DNA of 64,000 bases from Flavobacterium sp. 90 (GCF_004339525.1 NZ_SMGE01000001.1:5580001-5644000), one strand, 5' to 3'; shown: positions 15,595 to 24,230, counted from the first letter of the stretch. Notes: generated by a model not told the origin, from the letters alone. Numbers and translations are program-made.

Positions 15595-16725
15595 ATGAAG
15601 AAATCCATCCAAAGATTTAAGAAAATTATGATCACTTTTTTTATTATTATATTTCTGCTTGCAACTATTACATTTTTGTATTTGCAACTGCCACAATTTG
15701 GCAAAAATCCCTCAGGAAAACGACTTGTTGAAATTGAAAAATCGGCTCATTTTAAAAATGACAGATTCAATAATTTAGTCGAAAGACCAACATTATCAGA
15801 AGGATATACGATGTTGGGAGAAATGTACAATGTCGTTTTTAAAGAATATCCAAGAAGAGAACCCAAAGATTCATTGCCATCTGTAAAAACAGATTTAAAA
15901 AATATTCCCCCTGATTCAAATGCACTGGTTTGGTTTGGACATTCGTCGGTTTTTATGCAGCTCGAAGGTAAAAAAATCCTGATTGATCCTGTTTTTAGTG
16001 GCAAAGCATCGCCATTGCCCTGGGGAGTTCGTGCCTACAATGGAAGCGATATTTATAGCGTTGCCGATATGCCTGAAATTGATTATTTATTCATTTCTCA
16101 CGATCATTACGATCATTTAGATTATGAAACTATTATTGGATTAAAAGACAAAGTAAAACATGTTGTTTGCGGACTTGGAGTAGGAGCACATTTTGAACGT
16201 TGGGGCTATAAACCAGAGCAAATAATAGAGAAAGACTGGAATCAAAAAATCGAATTAGATCATAACTTTACTATTTTTACAGAATCATCTCATCATGAAT
16301 CGGGTAGGGGATTTGTGCGTGGTAAAACCTTATGGATGTCTTATTTGATTCAAACTCCAAGCTTAAAAATTTACATTAGCGGAGACGGAGGTTTTGATGA
16401 TCGATTTAAAAAAATAGGCGAGAAATTTGGACCAATTGACTGGGCGATTTTAGAATGTGGTCAATATGATAAAGCATGGCAATCTGTTCATAATTTACCA
16501 GAAGAAGTAGCGCAAGCAGCCGTTGATTTAGGTGCAAAAAACATGATTCCCGTTCATAATTCAAAATTCACTTTAGGAAAACACGCCTGGGATGAACCTT
16601 TGGAAAAAATTACACAATTGTCTCTAAATAAACCGTATCGATTAGTGACACCAATGATTGGTCAGGAAGTAGATTTAAACAATAATCAGCAGCAATTTAA
16701 GCGTTGGTGGGAAAATGTCAATTAA
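15595..16725 (+). CDS. Membrane-anchored MBL-fold hydrolase (NAPE-PLD/UlaG-like)
   Basis: This 376-aa protein has one N-terminal transmembrane segment (IMITFFIIIFLLATITFLYL) that would place the rest outside the inner membrane. The metallo-beta-lactamase motif is FISHDHYDHLDYETI (HxHxDH), preceded by VWFGHSSVFMQLEGKKILID and followed by 'YISGDGGFD' and 'NMIPVHNSKFTL'. This layout is that of the UlaG/NAPE-PLD-like subgroup, which includes phosphodiesterases acting on lipids. The substrate is unknown. It lies between an epimerase-like gene and an AraC regulator with gaps of 6 and 14 nt. Confidence 0.85.
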   Translation: MKKSIQRFKKIMITFFIIIFLLATITFLYLQLPQFGKNPSGKRLVEIEKSAHFKNDRFNNLVERPTLSEGYTMLGEMYNVVFKEYPRREPKDSLPSVKTDLKNIPPDSNALVWFGHSSVFMQLEGKKILIDPVFSGKASPLPWGVRAYNGSDIYSVADMPEIDYLFISHDHYDHLDYETIIGLKDKVKHVVCGLGVGAHFERWGYKPEQIIEKDWNQKIELDHNFTIFTESSHHESGRGFVRGKTLWMSYLIQTPSLKIYISGDGGFDDRFKKIGEKFGPIDWAILECGQYDKAWQSVHNLPEEVAQAAVDLGAKNMIPVHNSKFTLGKHAWDEPLEKITQLSLNKPYRLVTPMIGQEVDLNNNQQQFKRWWENVN

Positions 16726-16739
16726 TTTAATTGAGAATA

Positions 16740-17531
16740 ATGAAAATTACAGAAATAAAATCATGTTATATCGGACCCGAGATTTCGCCTGAACAATTCA
16801 TCGCTGAGCATTTCTTTTTGTATCTCGCAAAAGGCACTGTTCATGGTTATGATGGCAATAAAAATTATACGCTAAAATCAGGAGATTATTGCATTATATG
16901 CAAAAACTATCTCGCCAGATATAACAAAGAAAAAGAGAATGAAGAATTCGAAAAAGTAGTTGTAATTCTCGATGAACAATTTCTAAAAAAGATTAAAGAC
17001 AGACATCAAATACAAGTTTCAAATTCTAAACCTACAGAAGCTTTTATAACTTTAGAAAAGAATGATTTAATTCCAAATTTCATTCAGTCGTTGTCACCTT
17101 ATTACAATCAAACGGGCGATATAGACGATACATTTTCGGATATTAAGAGAGAAGAATTAGTCTTTATTCTACTAAAGCTAAAACCAGAACTGGCAACAAT
17201 TTTCTTTGATTTTACTATTCCTGAGAAGATTAATCTGGAGAAATTCATGCTTCACAATTACAAATTCAACGTGACTCTGGAACGTTTTGCGTATTTAACC
17301 GGCAGAAGTCTATCTTCTTTTAAAAGGGATTTTGTAAAAATATTCAATACAACACCAAGCCATTGGCTAACGCAAAAACGATTGGAAGAAGCTTATTTTC
17401 TAATTGAGAAAAAAGACAAAAAACCTTCTGATATTTACCTTGATTTAGGTTTTGAGGATTTGTCGCATTTTTCGTTTGCTTTTAAAAAGTTATTTGGTTT
17501 TGCACCAAAAAAACTAATGGAACAGAAGTAA
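16740..17531 (+). CDS. AraC-family transcriptional regulator
   Basis: I place the start at the ATG at 16740 (263 aa); a TTG at 16731 would add three residues. The N-terminal half is a cupin-like sensing domain ('KGTVHGYDGNKNYTLKSGDY', 'CIICKNYLARYNKEKE'). The C-terminal ~100 residues form the double helix-turn-helix, with 'TLERFAYLTGRSLSSFKRDF', then 'FNTTPSHWLTQKRLEEAYFL' and 'LGFEDLSHFSFAFKKLFGFA'. It is the last gene of the epimerase-MBL-AraC operon and probably controls it, perhaps through the direct repeats at 14797-14907. Confidence 0.85.
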   Translation: MKITEIKSCYIGPEISPEQFIAEHFFLYLAKGTVHGYDGNKNYTLKSGDYCIICKNYLARYNKEKENEEFEKVVVILDEQFLKKIKDRHQIQVSNSKPTEAFITLEKNDLIPNFIQSLSPYYNQTGDIDDTFSDIKREELVFILLKLKPELATIFFDFTIPEKINLEKFMLHNYKFNVTLERFAYLTGRSLSSFKRDFVKIFNTTPSHWLTQKRLEEAYFLIEKKDKKPSDIYLDLGFEDLSHFSFAFKKLFGFAPKKLMEQK

Positions 17532-17561
17532 TAAAATCAAATTTGAAATAGGTAAAAGTTC

Positions 17562-17620
17562 GCCACGAATTACACAAATTTTCCCGAATTTGATTTGTGC
17601 AAATTTGTGCAATTCGTGGC
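17562..17620. terminator. Long hairpin between convergent genes (dispersed repeat family)
   Basis: GCCACGAATTACACAAATTT (17562-17581) pairs with AAATTTGTGCAATTCGTGGC (17601-17620), 20-bp arms with one mismatch, followed by an A/T run. It is the same repeat family as 3232-3370. Its position between two converging genes suggests bidirectional termination. Confidence 0.65.
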
Positions 17621-17632
17621 AAAAAAAATAAC

Positions 17633-18604
17633 CTATATAATAACCACTAATCGTTGACCATCAAGGGCTTCTTTTGCCCACATTTCTTCTATATCAACTA
17701 TTTTAACTTCCTGAATATTAACTTTTAGTTTGTTTTGAGCTGCTAAAAGAAACATTTCCGGAAGAATTTCTGAGAATAATAATTTCACTTCGGTTTTAGA
17801 CCAACTTCCTAATCCGGAACCAGATAATTGCAAATCTACACTTCTCAAAATACCCGCTGACAATTGAATAGAATCTCCAGCCATTCCGCCAATATTTACA
17901 TATCTTACTTTGTTTGTAAAAGAGCCATTTCCTTTTAGTGCTGTAAGAATCAGTTCAGCGGGATGTCCCCACAAATAATCCAGAATTATGTCTATTGGAG
18001 TAGTGGAGTGAATTTGTTTAAGTTGTGTGATAATAGCTTCATCATTTTGCTTAAGCGAAATAATCTCGTCAGCGCCTAATTCTAAAAGACTTTGAAGTGT
18101 TTTTTCGTTTCTTCCGGTTACGATTATTTTCTTTGCTCCATAATGTCTGGCAAGCTGAATTGCCATTTGCCCGGTAAAACCTGTAGCGCCATTAATTAAA
18201 ACGGTTTCACCTTCTTTTATTCCGGCTCTAAATTTTAACGCCATTGCAGATCCTGCAACCGCATTGGGCAATGAAGCCGCAACGGCATCGCTAATTCCAT
18301 CAGGCAAAGGAACCAATATGTTTTTATCAATAATCGCTTTTTCGGCAATTGTACCGTTAATTCCGCGAGCATAAACTCTGGTTCCGTTTTCAAGTAAACC
18401 AACGCCATCACTGCCAATTACAAAACCATTCTGATTTTGATTTTCTGACGAATAATGTTTACCGCTGGCTTTTCCTTTATCCAGATTTGTAATCGCTACG
18501 GCTTTTACCGAAATTAAAACTTGATTTTCGTTTTGCGGAATAGGTTCTGCAAAATCTACATATTTTGGCATTTCGCCTTTTGTATAAACTACTGCTGCTT
18601 TCAT
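17633..18604 (-). CDS. Zinc-type alcohol dehydrogenase / quinone oxidoreductase-like protein
   Basis: This 323-aa medium-chain dehydrogenase/reductase has an N-terminal GroES-like domain ('ENQVLISVKAVAITNLDKGK', 'NGFVIGSDGVGLLENGTRVY') and a Rossmann domain with 'LINGATGFTGQMAIQLARHY' (GxxGxxG-like) and 'GAKKIIVTGRNEKTLQSLLE'. The zinc-ligand cysteines of true alcohol dehydrogenases are absent, so it is more like the NADPH:quinone reductase branch. The substrate is unknown. It lies upstream of nothing obvious. The Crp/Fnr gene is 153 bp further upstream on the same strand, separated by a 22-bp-arm palindrome. Confidence 0.85.
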   Translation of the reverse strand: MKAAVVYTKGEMPKYVDFAEPIPQNENQVLISVKAVAITNLDKGKASGKHYSSENQNQNGFVIGSDGVGLLENGTRVYARGINGTIAEKAIIDKNILVPLPDGISDAVAASLPNAVAGSAMALKFRAGIKEGETVLINGATGFTGQMAIQLARHYGAKKIIVTGRNEKTLQSLLELGADEIISLKQNDEAIITQLKQIHSTTPIDIILDYLWGHPAELILTALKGNGSFTNKVRYVNIGGMAGDSIQLSAGILRSVDLQLSGSGLGSWSKTEVKLLFSEILPEMFLLAAQNKLKVNIQEVKIVDIEEMWAKEALDGQRLVVII

Positions 18605-18680
18605 AATTATTAAATTTTATGATGCAAAGTTCGGTCGACAATTATGGACAGACGATAACATTTGTTATCAAATGGAATTT

Positions 18681-18749
18681 TAAACCATATAAGTTATATA
18701 AGAAATTATAAGCCAAACTTGAATGAACTTATATAACTTATATGGTTTA
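18681..18749. repeat. Perfect 22-bp inverted repeat (AACCATATAAGTTATATAAG family)
   Basis: The arms at 18681-18702 and 18728-18749 are perfect reverse complements with a 25-bp spacer. A degenerate copy with both arms lies at 21498-21563, and a half copy at 34901-34920. The hairpin lies between the Crp/Fnr gene's end and the dehydrogenase gene's start and may act as terminator or operator. Confidence 0.75.
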
Positions 18750-18757
18750 AAACCTTG

Positions 18758-19333
18758 CTATTTATTATGTAGTAATTTGCTTTTTATTCTGCTTAAATGA
18801 ACCGTAGTGATTCCTAAATAAGACGCAATATAGTGTTGTGGAACTCGCTGAATGATTTGAGGCCTTTCTTCAAGTAGATTAAGATAACGCTGAGTAGGGG
18901 AGTCTTTTATAAACGAAACAAAGTATTTCATATAGTCGAATGTACGCTGAAAAAGCATATCAATAAATCGATCTCTAAGCGTTGGAATTTCTTTTATTTC
19001 TTCCAGAATTTTATCCAGATCATTTTTAGAAATCCACCAAAGAACAGACGCTTCAATAGTTTCGACAACGACTGGACTTGGCAATTTTTTCATAAAACTT
19101 TCGATTGAAGCCACGCTTTGATTTTCGAAAAAAAACTGAGTTGTCAAATCTTTTCCGTTATTATTAAACCAAACTCTGATGCAGCCTTTTTCGATAATAA
19201 AAAGTCTTTTTGAAATTTCGCCTTCTTCTAAAAGAACTGATTTAGCAGGAACTTCAAGACGCTTGAAATAGTTCGTGTATTCTATCCATTTTTCATCGGT
19301 TAATGGAAATTTATTTCGGAATTGGCTGAACAT
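18758..19333 (-). CDS. Crp/Fnr-family transcriptional regulator
   Basis: This 191-aa protein has an N-terminal cyclic-nucleotide-binding-like beta barrel ('VPAKSVLLEEGEISKRLFII', 'EKGCIRVWFNNNGKDLTTQF', FFENQSVASIESFMKK) and a C-terminal winged helix ('RVPQHYIASYLGITTVHLSR', IKSKLL). No cysteine cluster for an iron-sulfur cluster is present, and the consensus cAMP-contacting residues are not evident, so the effector is unknown. This type is abundant in Flavobacteriaceae and often sits beside the stress or detoxification gene it controls; here that could be the dehydrogenase downstream. Confidence 0.85.
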   Translation of the reverse strand: MFSQFRNKFPLTDEKWIEYTNYFKRLEVPAKSVLLEEGEISKRLFIIEKGCIRVWFNNNGKDLTTQFFFENQSVASIESFMKKLPSPVVVETIEASVLWWISKNDLDKILEEIKEIPTLRDRFIDMLFQRTFDYMKYFVSFIKDSPTQRYLNLLEERPQIIQRVPQHYIASYLGITTVHLSRIKSKLLHNK

Positions 19334-19349
19334 TTTTTTTATAATTAAG

Positions 19350-20126
19350 TTATTCCATTGTTACTGTGCGCCATTCTTTAACCATTTCTCCATTTCCTCG
19401 CATATCAGATATTTCTAGAAATTTAAATTTATTCTTTGAAATTTTCTTGTACAATTTGTCAAAATCTTTGAAGACTTCATACTTTCCATTATTATAAAAG
19501 AATCCAAATTGTTCTATAAACTTCCATTTATTATCTTTTAAGGTCCAAATTCTAAAAGATTTAAAATTGCTTGTACACGAAGAATAATATTCTGCTATTT
19601 CATTCCCGCCATCTTCATCTATATCGCCAATACTAAATATACTTTCCGGATGACAGCAATAAGATTCCGTCTGTATTCGCGGAATGTTATTGTCGGTAAA
19701 ATAATAAGAATCACCCTCTTCACAGGAATTTAAATTTTGCAGCACAAAAACTGAATCCTCTTTTTTATCTCCATTCAGATCACCTAAGTTTTTAAATCCT
19801 TCATTATGAAACTCCAAAATAATCTTCTTGCTAAATCTAATTGGATAACATTTGTTTTTTTTATTGTCGTGCTGGTATTTAGAAATATCTAGTTTAAATT
19901 TTCCTCTTAAGATAGAATCATTAATGTATGAGATATCATTTGAAGTTATAGAATCTTCTGGAGTATTATTTTTTATACTTCTAACTTGTTCTTCAAATGA
20001 CATGCTTTCCCAAACATTTCTTTTTTGAGTCTTATGGTTTTGTTTTATTTCTATTCCGGTTTCTTTTGAATCTTTTTTACAAGACAAAAAACTTAAAATT
20101 ATGAGCAGAAGGACAAATTTCTTCAT
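19350..20126 (-). CDS. Lipoprotein of unknown function
   Basis: This 258-aa protein has a short lipoprotein signal (MKKFVLLLIILSFLSC). The mature part contains 'GFKNLGDLNGDKKEDSVFVL' and 'FSIGDIDEDGGNEIAEYYSS', Asp/Asn-rich segments reminiscent of calcium-binding FG-GAP or VCBS-type loops, and ends 'ISDMRGNGEMVKEWRTVTME'. A small repeat-type surface or periplasmic protein is plausible. The reading frame is followed 16 nt later by the Crp/Fnr gene on the same strand. I do not recognise a precise family. Confidence 0.65.
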   Translation of the reverse strand: MKKFVLLLIILSFLSCKKDSKETGIEIKQNHKTQKRNVWESMSFEEQVRSIKNNTPEDSITSNDISYINDSILRGKFKLDISKYQHDNKKNKCYPIRFSKKIILEFHNEGFKNLGDLNGDKKEDSVFVLQNLNSCEEGDSYYFTDNNIPRIQTESYCCHPESIFSIGDIDEDGGNEIAEYYSSCTSNFKSFRIWTLKDNKWKFIEQFGFFYNNGKYEVFKDFDKLYKKISKNKFKFLEISDMRGNGEMVKEWRTVTME

Positions 20127-20161
20127 TAATTACATTAAACTTAATAGTTTTATATTCTTTA

Positions 20162-20629
20162 TTACTCCGAATTATTTCCTGCTCTAATTGCCAAAATATG
20201 AAAGATTACCGGATTTAGAAACTCTAGATTTTCATCATTTATATTTAATGACATCTTCGGTTTAGAAACCCAAACTTTCTGCTTTAATTGAGCAATTTTA
20301 ACTTCTTTCAAATAATAAGAAAAATTTCCCTGAAGCGAAATAAAATAATCTTCTTTAGTATATAATCTTTTATCGCAACCAAAGATTATTCTTGTCTCTG
20401 TTATTTCAGATATATTCTCTATAAGTAATTCACTATGGAATAAAATCTTATAAGAATTATTTAAAAAACTTATTTTATACTTCACTTCTAAAAGTAAAGT
20501 ATCATTCTGATCATAAATTGATATAATTCTGTTATTCCAGTTGAATTTTACATTAGAATAAAATAAAAGCTCATCATTTTTATAAACATATAAACTTTGC
20601 TTTTTATCTTGAACAATTTCTATCTCCAT
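20162..20629 (-). CDS. Hypothetical protein
   Basis: This 155-aa soluble, beta-rich protein has no signal peptide, membrane segment or recognisable motif. It begins MEIEIVQDKKQSLYVYKNDE and contains alternating hydrophobic beta-strand-like segments such as 'LLLEVKYKISFLNNSYKILF'. It starts 10 nt after the stop of the 135-aa gene, so the two are cotranscribed. The conserved operon layout suggests that it is expressed; the function is unknown. Confidence 0.55.
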   Translation of the reverse strand: MEIEIVQDKKQSLYVYKNDELLFYSNVKFNWNNRIISIYDQNDTLLLEVKYKISFLNNSYKILFHSELLIENISEITETRIIFGCDKRLYTKEDYFISLQGNFSYYLKEVKIAQLKQKVWVSKPKMSLNINDENLEFLNPVIFHILAIRAGNNSE

Positions 20630-20639
20630 TAAACAAAAA

Positions 20640-21047
20640 CTAATTCGAATTCGATTCTAATTCAAACAATTGAACCTGACTTTTCAATCGTTCAATTAAT
20701 AAATTCATCATTCTTTTGTTTAAGCTTGAAGAGTTTAGAATATAATTTTCATATTCTTCAATTGTAAAAAGCGCCATGACAATTCCTTTAAGGGAATTTC
20801 TGAACTTAATGTCTTTTTGTATGGAATTTTCGATAACCTGAAGTTTCTTTTCTACAGTATAAGAATAGAAATCGGCCTTGTTTTTATTTACATAATTAAT
20901 AAAAACGGCAATAAACAAATCATTTTGAAGTTTTAAAATTGGTCTAATCGTCTGATTTTGAAACAACTCATCTGGTGAAGATTGAGCGCTTACAGTTCCT
21001 AAAGTTTCTCCTCTGAATTCTCTTAAAAAAGCATCTCTATCTTCCAT
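20640..21047 (-). CDS. Conserved all-helical hypothetical protein
   Basis: This 135-aa protein starts MEDRDAFLREFRGETLGTVS and continues with 'PDELFQNQTIRPILKLQNDL' and LNKRMMNLLIERLKSQVQLFELE. I recall close relatives across Bacteroidota, sometimes loosely labelled 'glyoxalase', but no glyoxalase motif is visible. It is predicted cytosolic and helical. It is the first gene of a pair with the 155-aa gene and is divergent from the thioesterase at 21107 with only 59 bp between the starts. Confidence 0.65.
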   Translation of the reverse strand: MEDRDAFLREFRGETLGTVSAQSSPDELFQNQTIRPILKLQNDLFIAVFINYVNKNKADFYSYTVEKKLQVIENSIQKDIKFRNSLKGIVMALFTIEEYENYILNSSSLNKRMMNLLIERLKSQVQLFELESNSN

Positions 21048-21106
21048 GTTTTTTCTTTAAATTTAGAAAAAATTCCAATACAAAAACTTTTATTTAAACT
21101 AAAATT

Positions 21107-21490
21107 ATGCGATTTCATACCAGAAAATGGGTTAAACCCGAAGATTTAAATCCAAACGGAACTTTATTTGGCGGAAAATTATTAGCGTGGATTGACGAAG
21201 AACTGGCACTGTACACGATTATTCAATTAGAAAACACCAGAATAGTTACCAAATACATGTCTGAAATTAATTTTAAGAGTTCTGCCAGACAAGGAGATAT
21301 TGTCGAAATTGGAATTGATGTTGTAAAATTCGGGAATACTTCTTTGGTTTTAACTTGTGCCGTTCGAAATATGATGACTCGCGAAATCATTATTACAATC
21401 GATCAAACGACAATGGTAAATCTTGACGAAAACGGAAAACCAAAAGCGCACGGAAAAACCCAAATCGAATTCGTAAAAGATCGTTTATAA
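21107..21490 (+). CDS. Acyl-CoA thioesterase, hotdog fold (YciA-like)
   Basis: This 127-aa protein has a single hotdog domain: 'VKPEDLNPNGTLFGGKLLAW' with the conserved Asn-Gly-Xaa-Leu-Phe-Gly-Gly and IDEE catalytic-region signature, then 'MSEINFKSSARQGDIVEIGI' and 'VLTCAVRNMMTREIIITIDQ'. Enzymes of this type hydrolyse acyl-CoA to free acid and CoA in the cytosol. Chain length preference is not predictable. It is apparently monocistronic. Confidence 0.9.
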   Translation: MRFHTRKWVKPEDLNPNGTLFGGKLLAWIDEELALYTIIQLENTRIVTKYMSEINFKSSARQGDIVEIGIDVVKFGNTSLVLTCAVRNMMTREIIITIDQTTMVNLDENGKPKAHGKTQIEFVKDRL

Positions 21491-21497
21491 TTTATTC

Positions 21498-21563
21498 ACC
21501 ATATAAGTCATTTAAGTTAATTTAAGCTAAACTTATAATTCCTTACATAACTTAAATGGTTAA
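21498..21563. repeat. Degenerate inverted repeat, AACCATATAAG family
   Basis: ACCATATAAGTCATTTAAG near 21498 and CTTAAATGGTTA near 21551 are imperfect inverted arms, related to the perfect element at 18681-18749. It fills most of the gap between the thioesterase and the next gene. Confidence 0.55.
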
Positions 21564-21578
21564 AAATCCTTCTCACAA

Positions 21579-22007
21579 ATGACTAAAAAAATCATACTGG
21601 TTTCTTTATCGATTATATTTCTGATTTCCTGCAATAATAAGGAAGATAAAAGTCAATATAATCAGGTTATGTATCGTGCTGTACATAATAAAGACACAGC
21701 CATTTTGAACCTAAACATAAACGACAAACGCTTTTACGGACGTTATGAAATTTCGTATTATAAAATTGGGAAAGATTCCGGCGATGTAAGGGGAGATATA
21801 AAAGGTGATACGTTACGAGGCGATTATCATTATATCTCGAATGGAGGAAGCTGGAAAAGGACTCCAATTGCGATTTTGAAAAAAGAAAACAAACTTTTTC
21901 TGGGAAAAGGAGTAATTGGAACTTATTTTAATCTTCCGCTTTTTATGCCGGACCAGCCTATAGAATATAATAAAGCTGAGTTTGTTTTTGAGGAAGTTAA
22001 AAAATAG
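21579..22007 (+). CDS. Small lipoprotein of unknown function
   Basis: This 142-aa protein has a lipoprotein signal (MTKKIILVSLSIIFLISC). The mature part is beta-rich ('FYGRYEISYYKIGKDSGDVR', GDIKGDTLRGDYHYIS) and looks like a small beta-barrel lipoprotein. I cannot name a family. The stop codon overlaps the start of a hairpin (22007-22046) that separates it from the converging MscS gene. Confidence 0.65.
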   Translation: MTKKIILVSLSIIFLISCNNKEDKSQYNQVMYRAVHNKDTAILNLNINDKRFYGRYEISYYKIGKDSGDVRGDIKGDTLRGDYHYISNGGSWKRTPIAILKKENKLFLGKGVIGTYFNLPLFMPDQPIEYNKAEFVFEEVKK

Positions 22008-22046
22008 TTTTCAGTCTCAGTTTTCATTTAAACCGAGACTGAAAAC
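22007..22046. terminator. Bidirectional hairpin between convergent genes
   Basis: GTTTTCAGTCTC (22007-22018) pairs perfectly with GAGACTGAAAAC (22035-22046). It lies exactly between the converging lipoprotein and MscS genes; further GAGAC/GTCTC words around it add alternative pairings. Confidence 0.6.
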
Positions 22047-22058
22047 TGAGACCGAAAA

Positions 22059-23315
22059 CTATTCAAAATGCCCAATTTTAGATGGTAATTCGAATATTTC
22101 AAGATCGAAATATTCTACAGAAGCCATTACGTGATCAAAAATATCGGCCATGATATATTCGTAGTTTGCCCAACGTTTATCGCTCGAAAAAGCATAGATC
22201 TCTAACGGAACTCCGTGCGCAGTCGATTGCAACTGACGACACATCATATGCATTTCTTTATTCAATCCCGGATGTGTGATTAAATATTGCATGATATATT
22301 TTCTAAACAATCCCAGATTAGTCATATTTCGGCCATTAAGCGCCAAAGTTTTGTCTACGCCACGAATATCATTGTATTTTATAATTTCGGATTGTCGTGT
22401 TTCGATGTAATTACTTAGAAGCTGCACTTTTTTCATCTGTTCGAGATCTTCATCCGTTAAGAAACGAATACTGCTGCTTTTGATCAAAACGTGTCTTTTA
22501 ATACGTCTTCCGGCAGATTTTTGCATTCCGCGCCAGTTCTGGAACGAATCTGAACTCAAAGCATAAGTTGGAATTGTAGTAATTGTGTTGTCAAAATTTC
22601 GAACTTTAACCGTTGTCAGGTTAATTTCGATTACGTCACCATCAGCGCCAAATTTATCCATCGTAATCCAGTCACCAATACGAACCATATCGTTGATCGC
22701 AACCTGAACGCTGGATACAAATCCTAAAATAGTATCTCTGAATATCAAGATAATAATTGCCGAAAGTGTTCCTAAAATCGTCAATAATTCGCCTTGTTTA
22801 ATTCCAAATAAAGTCGAAATAATCATGGCAACACCAAAAATCCAAAGCACGATCATAATAACCTGAACGAAACTATCAATAGGTTTATCGCTGTATTCCG
22901 GTTTTTGTTTTAGATAATCACGTAAGGCATTAAAAATCGTTCTAATAATCCATAAACTGATCAGAACGATATATATACCAACGATTTTTCCAAAAAGGGT
23001 TTCCCAATACTCATATTTGTCAAGAATAATTGGAACGGCTTTATAAATAAAGAAAAACGGAATTAAATACGCCGTGTATTTTGTGGTTTTATTATGAATT
23101 AAATAGTCGTCAAATTTTGTTTTGGTCTTTTGCGCAAAGACTGCTGTAAGCGTTACCAAAACAAATTTTGCCATATAATAAATGGCATACGCCAACACGA
23201 CCATAATGGCAATATTAAAGACAAGGCTGACATAAGACGCAAAATTGCGGCTCATTCCCCAGTCTCTAAAAAGAGGGTATAAAAAGTTGAATATTTTATT
23301 CAAAAGATTAGGCAT
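22059..23315 (-). CDS. Mechanosensitive ion channel, MscS family
   Basis: This 418-aa inner-membrane protein has about four to five hydrophobic segments in the first half ('YVSLVFNIAIMVVLAYAIYY', 'VLVTLTAVFAQKTKTK', 'YTAYLIPFFFIYKAVPIILD', 'VQVIMIVLWIFGVAMIISTL'). The MscS pore/beta domain follows: 'ILGTLSAIIILIFRDTILGF' with the pore helix, then 'VQVAINDMVRIGDWITMDKF' and 'VIEINLTTVKVRNFDNTITT'. It is longer than E. coli MscS (286 aa), like the YbdG/YnaI relatives. It opens on membrane tension in hypo-osmotic shock. It overlaps the upstream DUF3817 gene by 8 nt. Confidence 0.9.
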   Translation of the reverse strand: MPNLLNKIFNFLYPLFRDWGMSRNFASYVSLVFNIAIMVVLAYAIYYMAKFVLVTLTAVFAQKTKTKFDDYLIHNKTTKYTAYLIPFFFIYKAVPIILDKYEYWETLFGKIVGIYIVLISLWIIRTIFNALRDYLKQKPEYSDKPIDSFVQVIMIVLWIFGVAMIISTLFGIKQGELLTILGTLSAIIILIFRDTILGFVSSVQVAINDMVRIGDWITMDKFGADGDVIEINLTTVKVRNFDNTITTIPTYALSSDSFQNWRGMQKSAGRRIKRHVLIKSSSIRFLTDEDLEQMKKVQLLSNYIETRQSEIIKYNDIRGVDKTLALNGRNMTNLGLFRKYIMQYLITHPGLNKEMHMMCRQLQSTAHGVPLEIYAFSSDKRWANYEYIMADIFDHVMASVEYFDLEIFELPSKIGHFE

Positions 23316-23595
23316 TATTTTCTAAATATTTTTTCTCGATATAAAAAGTTCCAAAAGGAATAAGAGAAGCTATTTGAATAATTCCGAAAGTTTTTAAATC
23401 CCAGTTTTGTGGTTTTTTAAGTAAAAATGCCAAAACTACATATCCTATAAATAATACACCATGTGTCATTCCTAACGGACGTAATAAGGTATGATAAAGT
23501 TCAGGATTGTTGGTTTTAATGAAAAGCATATTGGTAAATAACACTAAATAAGAGATTCCCTCTAAAATTGCAGTAACTTTGAAAATCTTGAGCAT
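23308..23595 (-). CDS. DUF3817 membrane protein
   Basis: This 95-aa protein has three hydrophobic segments and the DUF3817 pattern: 'LKIFKVTAILEGISYLVLFT', 'LGMTHGVLFIGYVVLAFLLK' and 'GIIQIASLIPFGTFYIEKKY'. DUF3817 proteins are small integral membrane proteins of unknown function. Its end overlaps the start of the MscS gene by 8 nt, implying translational coupling. Confidence 0.85.
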   Translation of the reverse strand: MLKIFKVTAILEGISYLVLFTNMLFIKTNNPELYHTLLRPLGMTHGVLFIGYVVLAFLLKKPQNWDLKTFGIIQIASLIPFGTFYIEKKYLENNA

Positions 23596-23646
23596 GTATA
23601 TAATATTTTGAGTTTATTGAAGCAAAATTAAGTATTATGGTTGGTT

Positions 23647-23681
23647 TTTGCGACATGAATCAGGAAAGTAATTTATTTTTG
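23647..23681 (+). promoter_or_regulatory. Promoter TTTG-N23-TATTTTTG of the DUF6155 gene
   Basis: TTTG at 23647-23650 and TATTTTTG at 23674-23681 fit the Bacteroidota -33/-7 pattern with 23-nt spacing. The ATG at 23700 follows 18 nt later. Confidence 0.55.
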
Positions 23682-23699
23682 TATTCTTAAACTTTGATA

Positions 23700-24230
23700 A
23701 TGAGTAAACGCGATTTAAAAAAATATTTGACCGAATTGAGCAAAGAACAACTCGAAGAACAAATAATTGAGTTGTACGAAAAGTTTAGTCCTGTAAAAGT
23801 CTATTACGACTTTGTTTTCAATCCAAAAGAAGACAAATTGCTGCAGGAATGTAAAGTCAGAATATCACAGGAATACTTTCCTATTAAAAAGCCCACTTCA
23901 AAACGACGTCCAAAAGCAAAAATGCGTCGTTCTGTCGCGCAGAAATACATCAAACATTTTATTTTATTAGGCGTTGATCCTTTTGTAATTGCCGATATTA
24001 TGCTTTACAACATCGAAATTGCGCAAACTTTTTCGTCGCAAAATTTCGTAAAGCAGGAATTATTCTACAAAAGTATGTTTAACTCATTTGAACAAGCAGT
24101 AAATTTTTCAATTTCAAACGGAATTTTATCTGATTTTAGGGAAAGAATTATCGCAATCGAACAAGAGACAATTCAACAAAAATGGAAAAATAAGTACGAT
24201 TTTGAAGCAATTTTAGACAAAATCGACTAA
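23700..24230 (+). CDS. DUF6155-like protein
   Basis: I use the ATG at 23700 (176 aa) in place of a TTG six bases earlier. The sequence MSKRDLKKYLTELSKEQLEE, 'VKVYYDFVFNPKEDKLLQEC', then 'AKMRRSVAQKYIKHFILLGV' and 'DPFVIADIMLYNIEIAQTFS' matches my memory of DUF6155, a helical family of Bacteroidota with unknown function. It is basic in the middle (SKRRPKAKMRR), so nucleic-acid binding is possible. It precedes a helicase gene by 111 bp, which has its own promoter. Confidence 0.7.
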   Translation: MSKRDLKKYLTELSKEQLEEQIIELYEKFSPVKVYYDFVFNPKEDKLLQECKVRISQEYFPIKKPTSKRRPKAKMRRSVAQKYIKHFILLGVDPFVIADIMLYNIEIAQTFSSQNFVKQELFYKSMFNSFEQAVNFSISNGILSDFRERIIAIEQETIQQKWKNKYDFEAILDKID

